From: Asterias rubens
Taxonomy: Eukaryota > Echinodermata > Asteroidea > Forcipulatida > Asteriidae
DNA: 64,000 nt
Reading direction: 5' to 3'
Assembly: GCF_902459465.1 (NCBI RefSeq)
Contig: NC_047075.1
Coordinates: forward strand, 13,943,119 to 14,007,118
Positions within the stretch are counted from its first letter, which is position 1. Each line of letters begins with the position of its first letter. The notes beneath the pieces are model-generated. The model saw only the letters and a program-made list of their open reading frames with translations. It was not told the DNA's origin and searched no databases. Positions 41,334 to 53,764 of this stretch are shown here, in pieces. A program made the position numbers and the translations under genes.

Positions 41334-43147
41334 GCGCCCTCTAGCGGTAGGTTGAAAACTCGTCAAAATGGACTTTTTGAAGATGTGTGTGGTGAAGTTT
41401 TTTGTAATCACTTCAAATTTTACACACACATTAACTGTCAGGCAGCCATCATATGTGTGAAGTTTCAGATCAATGACGTCATCGGGGATCACGTGACGCG
41501 GCCTTAAAGGGGCACTTTTTGAAGTTGTATAACTCTCTAAGTAATGACGCCATTTTGTTGAAACTTTGTAGATTTTTAGATATTGGCAGGTTCTCGTGAA
41601 TTGTGAAATGACGTCATGTTGACGTCATCACAAGATTTTTTATGATTTTTTTCTATTTTTGTACCTTTAACACATAAATTGCTATCCGAACATGGTATAA
41701 TCCAAATTATTGTTTTAAATAGCCTGGATTGGTCATGACTGCTGCAAAAAAATGAATAATTAATTTCAAATTCAGTTGACAAAATTTAAAATGTCATTAA
41801 CGAAACAGCTCTGCATTTGTGCACAAATGCAATTATGTCTAGTTTATTAGCTGTTTCGTAGCGAAGCGCAGCGAAACAGCTCTTGTTTTTGTTAAAGTTT
41901 TTTTTATTATTGTTTTTTTTTTTATTTGTCTGATTCAGTACTCGCAATTTTTTGCATAGTTCCCAAAGAGCAATTGCAATGAAACTTTCAGGGATTGAAG
42001 GTTATGGTGCAATAATGATCCTAAAGCAAGGATGTCATGATGACGTCATCACTGGTCACGTGACGTCATCTTAAAGGTGTTTTATGTTAAATGTTTGAAA
42101 ATCTATATCAAATCAGCCAAACGAGACCGTAGGTTTCTGTTTGCGGGATGTGGTAGGGATAAATTAGGTCTTCATTTTGTTTTGTGTGCGTGACCTCACA
42201 TGACCTCTACTTACGGTTGAAACGGGCAAAAAACGGAAGTGCCCTGTAACTCAAAAGTGGTAAAAGTTATGAAGTTGCTTTCCAAGGACGTAAGTGTCTA
42301 GCAAGGGTGGGCAGTTCAAAAAAAATATTGATGACGTCACAAATTGCAACAGCGCCCTCTAGCGGCAGGTTGAAAATTCGTCAAAATGGACTTTTTGAAG
42401 ATGTGTGTGGTGAAGTTTTTTGTAATCACTTCAAATTTTACACACACGTTAACTGTCAGGCAGCCATCATATGTGTGAAGTTTCAGATCAATGACGTCAT
42501 CGGGGGTCACGTGACGCGGCCTTAAAGGTGCACTTTTTGAACTAATATAACTCCCTAAGTGATTATGCGATCATGTTGAAACTTTGTAAGTTGTTGGATA
42601 TTGACAAGTTCTTTACAAATGTGAAATGACGTCATGATGACGTCATCAAATGATTTTTTATGATTTTTTTTATTTTTGCACCTTTAATTTATTATTTTTT
42701 TTTTTATTTGTCTGTTTCAGTACTCGCAATTTTTTGCATAGTTCCCAAAGAGCAATTGCAATGAAACTTTCAGGGATTGAAGGTTATGGTGCAATAATGA
42801 TCCTAAAGCAAGGATGTCATGATGACGTCATCAATGGTCACGTGACGTCATCTTAAAGGTGTTTTATGTTAAATGTTTGAAAATCTCTATCAAATCAGCC
42901 AAACGAGACCGTAGGTTTCTGTTTGCGGGATGTGGTAGGGATAAATTAGGTCTTCATTTTGTTTTGTGTGCGTGACCTCACATGACCTCTACTTCCGGTT
43001 GAAACGGGCAAAAAACGGAAGTGCCCTGTAACTCAAAAGTGGTAAAAGTTATGAAGTTGCTTTCCGAGGACGTAAGTGTCTAGCAAGGGTGGGCAGTTCA
43101 AAAAAATTATTGATGACGTCACAAATTGCAACAGCGCCCTCTAGCGG
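41334..43147. promoter_or_regulatory. Three CTCF-like cores in array B
   Basis: GCGCCCTCTAGCGG lies at 41334-41347, 42352-42365 and 43134-43147, in the same orientation as in array A. TGACGTCA pairs spaced three bases apart (for example 40833-40851 and 42627-42645) and GGTCACGTGACGTCATC words lie in the same units. Confidence 0.4.
41801..41842 (+). other. Helitron-like 3' terminus in array B
   Basis: CGAAACAGCT (41801-41810), the palindrome GCATTTGTGCACAAATGC (41813-41830) and CTAG (41839-41842) followed by T repeat the layout seen at 17189-17230. Confidence 0.7.
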
Positions 43148-43797
43148 CAGGTTGAAAACTCGTCAAAATGGACTTTTTGAAGATGTGTGTGGTGAAGTTT
43201 TTTGTAATCACTTCAAATTTTACACACACATTAACTATCAGGCAGCCATCATATGTGTGAAGTTTCAGATCAATGACGTCATCGGGGGTCACGTGACGCG
43301 GCCTTAAAGGTGCGCTTTTTGAACTAATATAACTCCCTAAGTGATTATGCAATCATGTTGAAACTTGGTAAGTTGTTGGATATTGACAAGTTCTTTACAA
43401 ATGTGAAATGACGTCATGATGACGTCATCACATGAATTTTTATGATTTTTCCATTTTTGCACCTTTAAGTCATAAAATGCTATCCGAACATGGTATAATC
43501 CAAATTATTTTTTTAAACAGGCTGGATTGGTCATTATGGTATAATCCAAATTATTTTTTTTAAATAGGCTGGATTGGTCATTATGGTATAATCCAAATTA
43601 TTTTTTTTAAATAGGCTGGATTGGTCATAACTACTTTGATGCAAAGAGAATATCAAATTAAGCGGAAAAAAATTAAAATTCTTAACGAAACAGCTTTGCA
43701 TTTTACACAAATGAAGAGAATTTCAAATTAAGAGGAAAAAATTGAAAATTTTATTAACGAAACAGCTCTGCATTTGTGCACAAATGCAATTATGTCT
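41849..43797 (+). mobile_element. Delimited HINE-like element, about 1.95 kb
   Basis: The 5' end is a 33-bp palindrome opening AGCTGTTTCG. The 3' end has CGAAACAGCT (43758-43767) and the 18-bp palindrome (43770-43787). The terminal CTAG is replaced by CTG fused to GTTTTAGTACTCGC, which looks like a recombination junction with the next unit. A decayed extra 3' end (CGAAACAGCTTTGC) sits at 43686. No coding capacity. Confidence 0.6.
43488..43630. repeat. 46-bp tandem repeat, three copies
   Basis: ATGGTATAATCCAAATTATT plus a T/A run and GGCTGGATTGGTCATT is repeated three times. Elsewhere in the arrays this segment occurs once per unit, so this is a local expansion. Confidence 0.85.
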
Positions 43798-44133
43798 GTT
43801 TTAGTACTCGCAATTTTTTGCATAGTTCCCAAAGAGCAATTGCAATGAAACTTTCAGGGATTGAAGGTTATGGTGCAATAATGATCCTATCTTAAAAGGT
43901 GTTATGTTAAATGTTTGAAAATCTATATCAAATCAGCCAAACGAGACCGTAGGTTTCTGTTTGCGGGAAGTGGTAGGGATTAATTAGGTCTTCACTTTGT
44001 TTCGTGTGCGTGACGTCACATGACCTCTACTTCCGGTTGCAATTATGTCTGTTTCAGTACTCGCAATTTTTTGCATAGTTCCCAATCAGCAATTGCAATG
44101 AAACTTTCAGGGATTGAAGGTTATGGTGCAATA

Positions 44134-44560
44134 AATACGTTCCTCCATTAGTAAAAAGGAGGTTTTTGGATAGACCCATAATATTTTTGGAACTACACAT
44201 GATTGGGCAAACTGCTTTCAACAAATGTTATGATTTTTTTTTTCCTTTTTTGCACCTGTATCCTTTTTTGCACATGTAAGTCATTGTTAACTGAACTTGG
44301 TATAATCATGGTATAATCCAAATTCTTTTCTTTAGATTGTATTGGCGAAACAAAACAATGCACATTGAAACCTTCATAAATAGCGCTTTCGTGGCTGAAA
44401 TGAACCAACAAAGCCAAAGCACATCGACGCCTTCATTGAATAGCGCCCTCTCGTGGATTGGTGTTTTTTTGTGTAGTGACATTTAAAAAAGGTTCCTCCA
44501 TTGGCAAAAAGGAGGTTTGTGGATAGACCCATAATATTATTGGAATTACACATGATTAGA
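44134..44560. repeat. 70-bp direct repeats 353 bp apart (copy B)
   Basis: The segment around TTCCTCCATT.G.AAAAAGGAGGTTT..GGATAGACCCATAATAT occurs at 44134-44204 and again at about 44487-44557, bracketing the stretch homologous to 19700-19970. Copy A has only the right-hand one. It looks like a local duplication or a recombination scar at the array/body junction. Confidence 0.6.
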
Positions 44561-47500
44561 CATACCTGCTTTCAGCATAGGGGTGTTTGTGTTTTTTCAA
44601 CGACCACCTTTGTTAGTTATTTTTCTATTGTTTTTATTGTTAACAACAGTATAACTTTTTAGCATAGTGCCTTGCTCTACGCTTTTTAGCCACTGGTATG
44701 TTTCTTTTTATTTTTGGCAAGACTGGGTACATAACTTACCCCTACTAAAACTTTATTTAAGCAATTTTGTCGAACAACTTCATAGTGCCATTCTTCTCTC
44801 CAACTAAATAATAATGTTCTCATTTGGATAAAATGAACTTAGAAGCTAATCATACTTCTGTTGATATATCAAGTGAAGTGTTTGTTTCAGTTTATAGTTA
44901 TTAAACCGATATCAAAGTCGAAGCAGTTACCAATGAAGTCTAAAGTAGAGGCAAAAAGTCATTGAAGTCAACAGATTTTGTTTATTCTTTTCTTTTTATT
45001 TCGTATAATCTTTTGATTGTTGACAATATTTATATCAAGTGTTTTTTTTTATCTAAACATTCTGAAAAACTAGAGTCATAAAGCTTTGCTAATTTGATGT
45101 AAGGTAGGTCAATGCAAGATACATGTACTTTCTCAAAAGAAGGGACTTTATCAAATTCCAAGCAGAAACACCCTTTTTTTAAAAATACATTTCCCAAGTA
45201 GTGTACAGCAAAGTCTGTGGCAAGATACTGCACTTACAGCTGTATGTCTTTTCCAAAGGACGAAGAAATAGTTGTGAACCTTTATTCATTTCATGTGAGG
45301 TAAATTCATAGCACAAAGCTTTCTCAAAAATGAGGTTTTATCAATTTTTAAGCAGAAAAACATTTTTTTACAGCTGTATGTCTTTTCCAAAGGACGAAGA
45401 TATAGTTGTGAACCTTTATTCATTTCATGTGAGGTAAATTCATAGCACAAAGCTTTCTCAAAAATGAGGTTTTATCAATTTTTAAGTAGAAAAACTTTTT
45501 TTAAAATACATTACTCAAAAAGTGTACAGCAAAGGTTGTGGCAGATCAAAATTAGCACTCACAAATGTCTGTTCTCTTACATTGAATGGGTCAAGATGTA
45601 TTAATACATAGAACTTTATCATTGTCATGTTATCTGGCGAGTGTATTTTTGTCAAAAATAAAGCCCTCGTTGCAAAAAAATAGCATTTTAGGTAAACTAA
45701 AACTCAATATTGTGTATCAGTCACGTTCATGTCAGCAGGGAGTAGGTGATCTTATAAAGTCATGAGGGAACATCAATCAGTCACTAATCCTGTCTGGAAT
45801 GTTCTTTGCTGACAACTCTGATTGACACAGTCTGAGGGACGACCCCTATTTGATTTCCTAAAAAGAAAAGAAAAAACAAAGATAGAGCACAATTAGTTAG
45901 TGAGCTAACAATGTATCAATTGACAAATACAAGTTGAAGCATACACATGTAGATACAAATCTATCAATTGTACACCCTCTTAGTATCTCATAGGATAATT
46001 AATTTTTACCATGCATATACACTGACTGCAACAAAGAGAACTGTGTAGAGGTACGCTTACATGTACATGGATTGAGGTTATTTTACGTTGATCTAAATAC
46101 ATTTCATGTACCATCATGTAATGTAAGGGTAAAAAGGGTGCTGCAAATTAGTTGCAATAATTCTTTACTGATGAAATGGCAATGTACTAATTTTATGATG
46201 TGACTCGTACAAATGCATTTCACAATGTACATCATTCTTTTCTTGAAAAGAAAACATGTAAAAATAAACACACATTAAATAGTGCTTATTACACATTGCC
46301 TTCAGTGTTCAACTGAAATTTGTCTATTTGAGATATATGATAATAACAAATTATTACTGTAGTGGTTTTACCTCTTTGACTGGTTGATAACGGTTCAGTC
46401 AATGGAAGTGATGACCTCCTGATGAGCAGCAAAGTTGTCTTCTTGAAAACACTTGTCCATAGACAGTCCACCGCATACATGTAGTTCACCACATACACAT
46501 GGTAAGCAGATAACTACATGTAGCTATATAAATGGTTGTGCATAGTTTATGGTACATATAGATACAACCGTCATACATCATCAGCTGCAACCAATTGTCA
46601 CACAGAATGAACACAGTCAGTGCAGATTACAAATAGCTAGTGAGGTAGAGTTGCTCCATCAGCTTGTAGCACCATAGTTGAGTTTGCTGTCAGCTCCATC
46701 CAAAGGTGGAATAGATGACAGTAACAATACATGTAATGCAGATGATGAGCAGCAGGTGAGAGCAAACTAAGTCCATCAGTTTATAACACAATAGTTGTTT
46801 GTGCTCTCAGCTTCTTCAAATGGAAGACAGTCACACAGATGAATACAGTCAATGCAGATGATAAGTGACAGCCAGGAAGGTGACCAGCTACAATCCCTTG
46901 TATAGTCCTAGATCAGTTTTGATGTACATGTGCACCATCAGTTAGAAGCAACATTAACAGCAGACAGTGTTGTGACAGTCAATACAGTTGACAAGCAGTC
47001 AGATGTTGTTTAGTTCCATTGCATTTGTTAGCAGTTGATGGTACAGTCAGGTACTTCATGTGTTACCTATATCATCAACAAAAACCAAACAACACACATA
47101 TATTTTATTACCTGATTCCATAACATACTTAACTTTTGTGTGCAAGAATCAGCCACATTTAGAGAGTGTGGAACTAGCAGCAGGCTTTTTTGTAATTGTG
47201 AATTGGGCATAATAACTTGTTTTTGAATACTGACAATCATGTAAAACCTTGTTTTGTAAAAGTTATAAATAGTGCAAGTAACGTAAACCACTGCTCTGTA
47301 ATTATGTTACAATGCATTATTTGACCAAGCAAAGACATGGTGCTGAAAAGCAAGTTTCTTTAACACATGTCTGTTATTTTAATCAGGTTCTGTTTGAGTG
47401 ATAACCTGTGACTTTAAAATTATCATTCAAGTAGTCACCTATCAACAACTACCCAGCCATGCTTGGTAGACTGAGGACCAAACACAAATAAACATAAAGG

Positions 47501-48901
47501 TGTATCAGGTTCTTCTCACTACAAATTGAAACTTACCTGCTATCACCGGCAAGTCTAATGACCTGTGTTAGCCACATCTATTGTATTTTGTGGGAGTCAC
47601 GATTATGACTTCCACATATATGATGAGCCTGTGGACTTTTTATCCACGAGGCTCACTCACAGGCACTGCACATTACAGTGCTTTTACAATGTATTGGTGT
47701 TAGTGTGCAACAGCACCTTTTTGTAGCCTGACAATGTCAGTTAACACAACCAGCAAACAACACAAATCTTTCAGATATCTTACCTGTACAACTGGTTGGT
47801 AAGCAGGGAGTTAATCACCTCCATTCACTTGCTGCTATTGTACAAATTCTATGTCACCGCTAAGAAAAAGAAAAAAAGTCACCAACGTGTCATTTGTTGC
47901 CTACACATATAATTCCTGATGAATGAACCATCTCACTCTATTATATATACCATAAACATACTACAATTAATGTATTATTTTGCACATACATATGTATGCA
48001 ACCATGGCCAAAGTTACACCATGTGTACTTTGTACATCACAAAGTTGTTTGTATACTCTGTTAATGTATGTTCACAATTTCAAAGACACTGGCACTACTG
48101 GCACATGTACATGTAATTGTGAAAGAGCAGTCTTCTCACTTTGAGTATCTCAACATATTATAACAAACCTGTGAAAATTTGAGCTTAATTGGTCTTTGAA
48201 AATAAACCACCCTTGTCCCATGAAGCTGTGCTTTTAGATGCTTGGTAACAAGACCTCAAATTCTAATTCTAAACTCCCAAAATCAAATTCGTGGAAAGTT
48301 ACTTCTTGATAAAAAAACCTGCGTTACTTTAGAGAGAGTCGTTTCGCACCATGTTGTATACCAACAACACCTCTCCATGGCTTGTTACCAAATAAGGTTT
48401 TATGCTAAGAATTGTTTTGAGTAATTACCAATAATGTCCACTGCTTTTAAAATGTTGTCAATATTGTCCATGCTTGGCAATGTGTTCAATACCTTGTTTA
48501 TCAGTTCACAACTAATATTAACTACTAGCAAAACGGCAAACTAATGTGTATGAAATATAGAATTGGTGTATGTATGTAAACTGAAAAACTAAAAGCTGCC
48601 TACAAAATTGTTAAAAACTTATTTACTTTTATTGCATTAGTTTAGTGACAAATTTCACTTCAAGACATACTTGTATGACTGCACTTACACTGTACAGTGT
48701 CATAGGAAAATGTTTAATATTGCGATAATGTTCCCATGTTCAATCCAAACATGGTGTCTACAACTATTTTTATTTTATATCCCATGTACACTATCCTTTT
48801 CTATGTACTGATAAAATCTCACATGGTAGTATTGGAATCAAATACACATCTTATTGAACTGAATTTAAAAGTGCCCTAATAATATAACCATTTAGTTTCA
48901 T
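44561..48901. other. Helentron copy B 3' noncoding segment
   Basis: It is collinear with 20040-27125 minus the hAT-like insert. It carries the empty site (TACCTA near 47065) for that insert. A segment of about 46 bp near 46185-46235 is present here and not in copy A. No conserved frame. Confidence 0.55.
45236..45503. repeat. 134-bp tandem duplication, copy B only
   Basis: A block starting ACAGCTGTATGTCTTTTCCA begins at 45236 and again at 45370, both ending near TTTTATCAATTTTTAAG. The corresponding part of copy A (21280-21400) has one copy. Confidence 0.85.
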
Positions 48902-51613
48902 CTAAAACTTAATTGCAATTGATTCATGATAGCTGTAATATGTTGGAACTACATGCGTTTGAATAGAATCCATGTTTTTGATGTAAACATGATCAATTAG
49001 TGTTCCTCTCTCAGTAGTGGCTTCAGTAACACACTGCTTATAACCATGTTCTTGCATCAATTTCTCAACACAACAAGATTGTTTAAAAATGTCTTCATTG
49101 AAATCACCCATAATAATACATTTGTTGGATACTCTGTGTACTTCATCAAGCAACAGTTTCAGAACTACAATAAAATCTTTCATTACGTAAGATGGTGGTC
49201 GATAGATAACAACAATAGTTACAGAAACTTCTGAAATGATCTGAAATGCAATATATTCAAGATTTGTTATTGGAATATTCAATCTAGAAAACACTCGGTC
49301 TTTTCTGGCACAAACAGCAACACCACCATGACTCTGTTCCTTTAACATCTGGGTAAGTGCACTAGAACCGTCATATGAATTACATCTTTGTTGGTGATAC
49401 CATTGGAAGTCAATCAAATCCAGATTATTACATAGCTCTCTGTCAATCCATGTTTCAGTCAGACAAATGAAGTCAGATGACATCATATCATTATTACATG
49501 TGAAGTCCATTTGATGAACTTGTAATCCTTGAATATTATGCATCATAATGGTTGTACTGTCACTATCATCTTCTGCAAGATCATTATTGCTCTTGTCGTT
49601 ATTTTCTTCAATAAATGAAGCCATCTTACTCAGTGCATCCGTCACTTCTCCATTGCAATAAATATATTTCTCATTGAATCCTTCTATCACAAGTCCATTA
49701 AGTGAAGTGACTCTACTCAAAGCAACATATGCTTGTCCTGCAGCAAATATACGATCAAGAGAAATAACTGCTCTGTCTGTACTGAGTCCTTGAACCTTGT
49801 GAACTGTACAAGCCCATGCCAACTTGAGAGGAAACTGATGTCGCACATACTGGTTAGTAACACATTCTTCTACCATTTCAACAGGTACAACTTGCACATC
49901 TGGATTATTTGTAGACTGACTTTTCAACTTAGACCCAATAGATTTGTTATCAAAATCAATTTCAATACGACTTGGTGACGATTGAGCTGCTAATGTAATT
50001 ATTTGATGAACAGTCCCCACTGCGCCATTCACTAAGCCGTCACTGGTGTCAATATTTCTCATTAACATTACCCTAGCACCGATACCTAGCCATAATGATT
50101 TAGATAATGAGGATTTCTTTCCTTTAATTTCAGCACGCTTCATGTTACCACTTCTTTCATCTTTCTTCAAATCCCTGGCCAAAATACACACACAGTCTAC
50201 ACACTTTGCAAACAGGGTTTTCAAATTATATTCATCAACTTGCTTATTACAAGGGTAAATATGTAAAGCATCACTCCAATCTTCACCAGTTTCACGTGAT
50301 TGCAACATTGTCATGTCATCCTGCATTAACTTGCACTGTTTCTTTCTTACACGCAACCTGTTCAGTACTTCAGCAAACTTCACATCTTCTCTTTGCCTCA
50401 TTATCTCAATCAGTTCTACTTTCAGGAAATTATCATTCCACAAATCACATTGAACAGTGCTTTGGTACAGAGATTTTCCTTTAACTGGAGGCAACTGATA
50501 GAAATCTCCAACAGCTATTATACTGACATTACCAAATGCACTATAGTCTCTTGTTTGTTTTATCTGACGTAAACGTCCATGAATGTAGCATAACAACTTT
50601 TGGTCTACCATTGAAATTTCATCTATAATCAAAATGTATAACTGTTGATATTTAGTCCGAAGCGTACTGATTTTATCTTCACCGAGTGGCTGGTATGGCA
50701 ATTTAGCATTTACAGGTATTGAGAATGCATTGTGAATAGTGGCACCATTAATATTGAAAGCTGCGACACCAGTAGGAGCTGTAAGCAATACAGATACATC
50801 ATCAGGATTTTCCATCATTCTAGCAAACAGTCTTGTTGCTTCATAATAAATTGCTTTGATCAAATGACTCTTTCCTGTCCCAGCACCACCAGTGACAAAA
50901 ACATTAAATGGCTTTATATGTTTCCCAATTGTCTTGTCCAAACACCATTGTCTGATTTTATAGAAAACTTGTTTCTGTTTTACATTCAATGACCTCAACA
51001 ATGCAACTGCTTCATGCTTGGATATTCTATCTGAATATGACTCGATGTTGCTCAATACTTTTTTATTACTGTCAGATTTCAAATCAGGAATTTCACATTC
51101 ATCTTCAGAATCATTCACTAGTTCAGGACGTTCCTTTTGGCATTCAAGTCTCTCTTGTTCCGTTTCAGGACAAATCTGAGCCCATGCATCTTCTTGTGGA
51201 CCAAATTTCTCAAGAAATTCTTTTGCTTCATCCAGTGCCTGAACATTAGACTCGTACAGAAATCGATTCTTTTCAACAATGCACTTGACAGACTGCAGCT
51301 CATTATTCAATTGAACAAACCCATTCATGTAAAAGTCTTCATACAAATCATACTTTGGCGGCTTCAGTTGTGCATCAACACGATATGGAAGAAATAATTG
51401 AAGGATACTCTGATAGTATTTCTCTGGACACTTGACAACTGAAAATCTAGGGTATCTAATGACAGCTGGATCAGTTCGACTTCTTTTCTGAATATAACCT
51501 AAATCATTCTTTAATGTATGAACTGGCGATCGTTTCCTTTTACTTTCTCCTTTGGTATTGTTGCTGCCTGCATATATTACTCTATATTCTGAACAGAATT
51601 TTCCCAAGCACAT
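48902..51613 (-). CDS. Helentron B: PIF1-type helicase plus endonuclease
   Basis: It is 903 codons, continuous. It starts in the Rep C-terminal region ([18 protein letters not shown]), passes an acidic linker, then the helicase: VTGGAGTGKSHLI (about 247), LLTAPTGVAAF, IIDEISMVDQ, GDFYQLPPVKG, TVHKVQGLSTDRAV and AYVALSRVTS. The C-terminal 215 residues are the EEP endonuclease with TETW, YRPPS and MGDFNED. The last motif is SYHES in place of the expected SDH. It is upstream-separated from Rep by a TAA at about 51626 (a Glu codon in copy A), so it would need its own start to be made. Confidence 0.85.
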   Translation of the reverse strand: MCLGKFCSEYRVIYAGSNNTKGESKRKRSPVHTLKNDLGYIQKRSRTDPAVIRYPRFSVVKCPEKYYQSILQLFLPYRVDAQLKPPKYDLYEDFYMNGFVQLNNELQSVKCIVEKNRFLYESNVQALDEAKEFLEKFGPQEDAWAQICPETEQERLECQKERPELVNDSEDECEIPDLKSDSNKKVLSNIESYSDRISKHEAVALLRSLNVKQKQVFYKIRQWCLDKTIGKHIKPFNVFVTGGAGTGKSHLIKAIYYEATRLFARMMENPDDVSVLLTAPTGVAAFNINGATIHNAFSIPVNAKLPYQPLGEDKISTLRTKYQQLYILIIDEISMVDQKLLCYIHGRLRQIKQTRDYSAFGNVSIIAVGDFYQLPPVKGKSLYQSTVQCDLWNDNFLKVELIEIMRQREDVKFAEVLNRLRVRKKQCKLMQDDMTMLQSRETGEDWSDALHIYPCNKQVDEYNLKTLFAKCVDCVCILARDLKKDERSGNMKRAEIKGKKSSLSKSLWLGIGARVMLMRNIDTSDGLVNGAVGTVHQIITLAAQSSPSRIEIDFDNKSIGSKLKSQSTNNPDVQVVPVEMVEECVTNQYVRHQFPLKLAWACTVHKVQGLSTDRAVISLDRIFAAGQAYVALSRVTSLNGLVIEGFNEKYIYCNGEVTDALSKMASFIEENNDKSNNDLAEDDSDSTTIMMHNIQGLQVHQMDFTCNNDMMSSDFICLTETWIDRELCNNLDLIDFQWYHQQRCNSYDGSSALTQMLKEQSHGGVAVCARKDRVFSRLNIPITNLEYIAFQIISEVSVTIVVIYRPPSYVMKDFIVVLKLLLDEVHRVSNKCIIMGDFNEDIFKQSCCVEKLMQEHGYKQCVTEATTERGTLIDHVYIKNMDSIQTHVVPTYYSYHESIAIKF

Positions 51614-51625
51614 TGACTCAAATTC

Positions 51626-53737
51626 TTAAGTATCTGGCCTTGCAAGGTACCGATCAATTCTACTCGTCATCCATATATCATCATCCCCATCACATTTACT
51701 TTTAATCATACTTATCGGTAAACTCATTCTGACAGGATTCTCACCAACAGGTATAAACTGTACTTCTCTAGATCCTTCTTTTAATCTCAAACCACAGACC
51801 CGATACACTGCTTCTTGTGCCGATACCTCACGATTATGCAGATACACAGAACCAAGTTTCTTCATACTCTGTTTTGCATCTAAATTACCTTTCTGTGCCT
51901 CACTCTGAGCATGTGACAACAAGACACCCATTTCACGTTCAGCTTTAGCCATATACGATACTATGTACGCCACACAAGCATACACATCACATATAAACTG
52001 AATATCCATGTTTGCATTCCAACATCTTATCAAATGAGGATTGTACAAATTGACCCAAACATCCTGTGGTTTTCTCTTCATTACAATAGTGGTCTTCTTG
52101 CTTAACACACTGTTGGCTTTCTCAAATTCCTGTTGTGTAATACCAATATGCTCAAACAATTCAGTAGTTGTCATGTGTTGGTTTTCTTCATCTTTTATTG
52201 CAACCCAGAGTAACTTAAATAATTTTTTGGCATCATCACTTTCTTTATCATCATTTTCATCATTCTCTGTTTCATCATCTGTTGGCTGTGGTTGTGCAAT
52301 AAATGTCTGTTTAGATGGTGGTCTAGGGAAATTAAACCTGCACTCAGTACCTTTTTTCTTACATGATTTTGAATGCTTGCGACTATGAAGCTGTACTCGA
52401 CTAATAATCTCAAAAAGTTCATTATCATCTTCCTCAGATGGCAACTCACAACTGACATATCTATCAATAAATGAAACAACATCCTTGTCCTGATCATGTC
52501 CTAATCTTGGTGCATTATCAATCCAAAATAAACAATGTGTATGAGGAGATCCTCTCTGTTGAAATTCAACTCTGTAAAAATAATCCTTCACTTTTCCAAT
52601 AGGTTTAGCCTTCGACATAATGACATCTTTTAAAAAGGTACGAAATCGCTTGTCAAACATTCTAGCTGCAGTAACAGGATTACTTCTCAATACATTGCAT
52701 TTCTCATTCCAGTCTAAATCATTTACCTCTCTTAAGTCACCTTGCTGTCTCAGTATTGTGTTGATAACTTCAGGCCATCTCATATCTGCTGCTGAGAATG
52801 AGCAAAACCAAGTAGGAATTCCTAACTGTCTAATCATAGCTAAAACATCTTTTTGTGTTGCTTGCCAATATGGAGGTGTTCCTCCGACTGGTTTAAGAAA
52901 CTTGTATCCACTATCAGATTTTAGAATATCCCTCAATTGTTCCTTGTCATTTATCATTCTTGCTTCTACTCTCTCATCATTGTACATTCTGTCAGAGTTT
53001 TTACGCAATGCAATAGAAACACATGACATCACTTTTTGAATTTCCAACAAATATTGTGCATAGAAAATGTACTGAGTGTTTTTTGCAAACCTATTATCAG
53101 CATTCATCAGTCTGTTATGCAGATATCTACACAGAGTTAGCTTCACATCACGTTTATCACTAAATATGGGAGTTCCTTGAGAAAATAATGTTGGAAAGCA
53201 TTTGGCTTCATTGCCCTCTTCCATTAAAACTCTGACTGGATTATTTCCTTCACATGGTGCAACACAAAGAATATCATCAAAATAATGATCCAGGATTTCC
53301 TGACCTATATCTGCTGGCTGTAAACATGTATCAAGTGGAATTCCACGCAAGCGATCCTCATCAGTTTCATTATCACTGTCATTTTTATCAACTACTCCTT
53401 CATCACTATCTGCACTTACTGCATCATCCTCTAATAATGGATCTTCCCAATCAGTGTTAATTTCAATATCTCGATACCACACATTGTTATGTTTTAGGTA
53501 ATGCAATGCATTCTCCACATTTTTCTTATTGACAAACTCATACTGATAATGTCCACGGTAAGTCAGCTTCCTCTTCAATTTGACTCTAATCATCTGATCA
53601 TCATTTACACTTCTTGGTAATGACTTTACAGTTTCTGTTACATTGGATGGCACGCAAACAACTGGGCCTCTGCAACCATGTTGCCCTCCTTTAGGTAATG
53701 CTATCATTCTGATGAATGGAATATTTATTGCAATCAA
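51626..53737 (-). pseudogene. Helentron B: Rep endonuclease
   Basis: It is a 703-codon segment. It contains [14 protein letters not shown], the HUH motif ([13 protein letters not shown] near residue 393) and the two-tyrosine site ([10 protein letters not shown] near residue 586), all catalytic residues present. It ends at TAA where copy A reads Glu in [10 protein letters not shown], and begins after TAA at about 53765 where copy A has Leu. Confidence 0.85.
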
Positions 53738-53764
53738 ATGTCTTTCTAAACCATTTAAACAATC

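Larger units (their letters stand above)
40770..44133 (+). mobile_element. HINE-like array B
   Basis: These are the same units as array A. The CAGTACTCGC landmark lies near 40917, 41936, 42717, 43801 and 44056; the 41936-to-42717 spacing gives a unit of 781 bp. One complete nonautonomous element can be delimited: 5' palindrome at 41849-41881, two internal units, and 3' end at 43758-43797. It starts six bases after the CTAG of the preceding element (41839-41842), a head-to-tail arrangement typical of rolling-circle elements. The last two units are truncated. Confidence 0.75.

Noticed and set aside
41289..43307. Recurring 72-codon frame in HINE units
   Set aside because: The units are recent duplicates, the frame reads through regulatory palindromes, and its start lies in an A run. 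Conservation reflects copying and not selection on protein.
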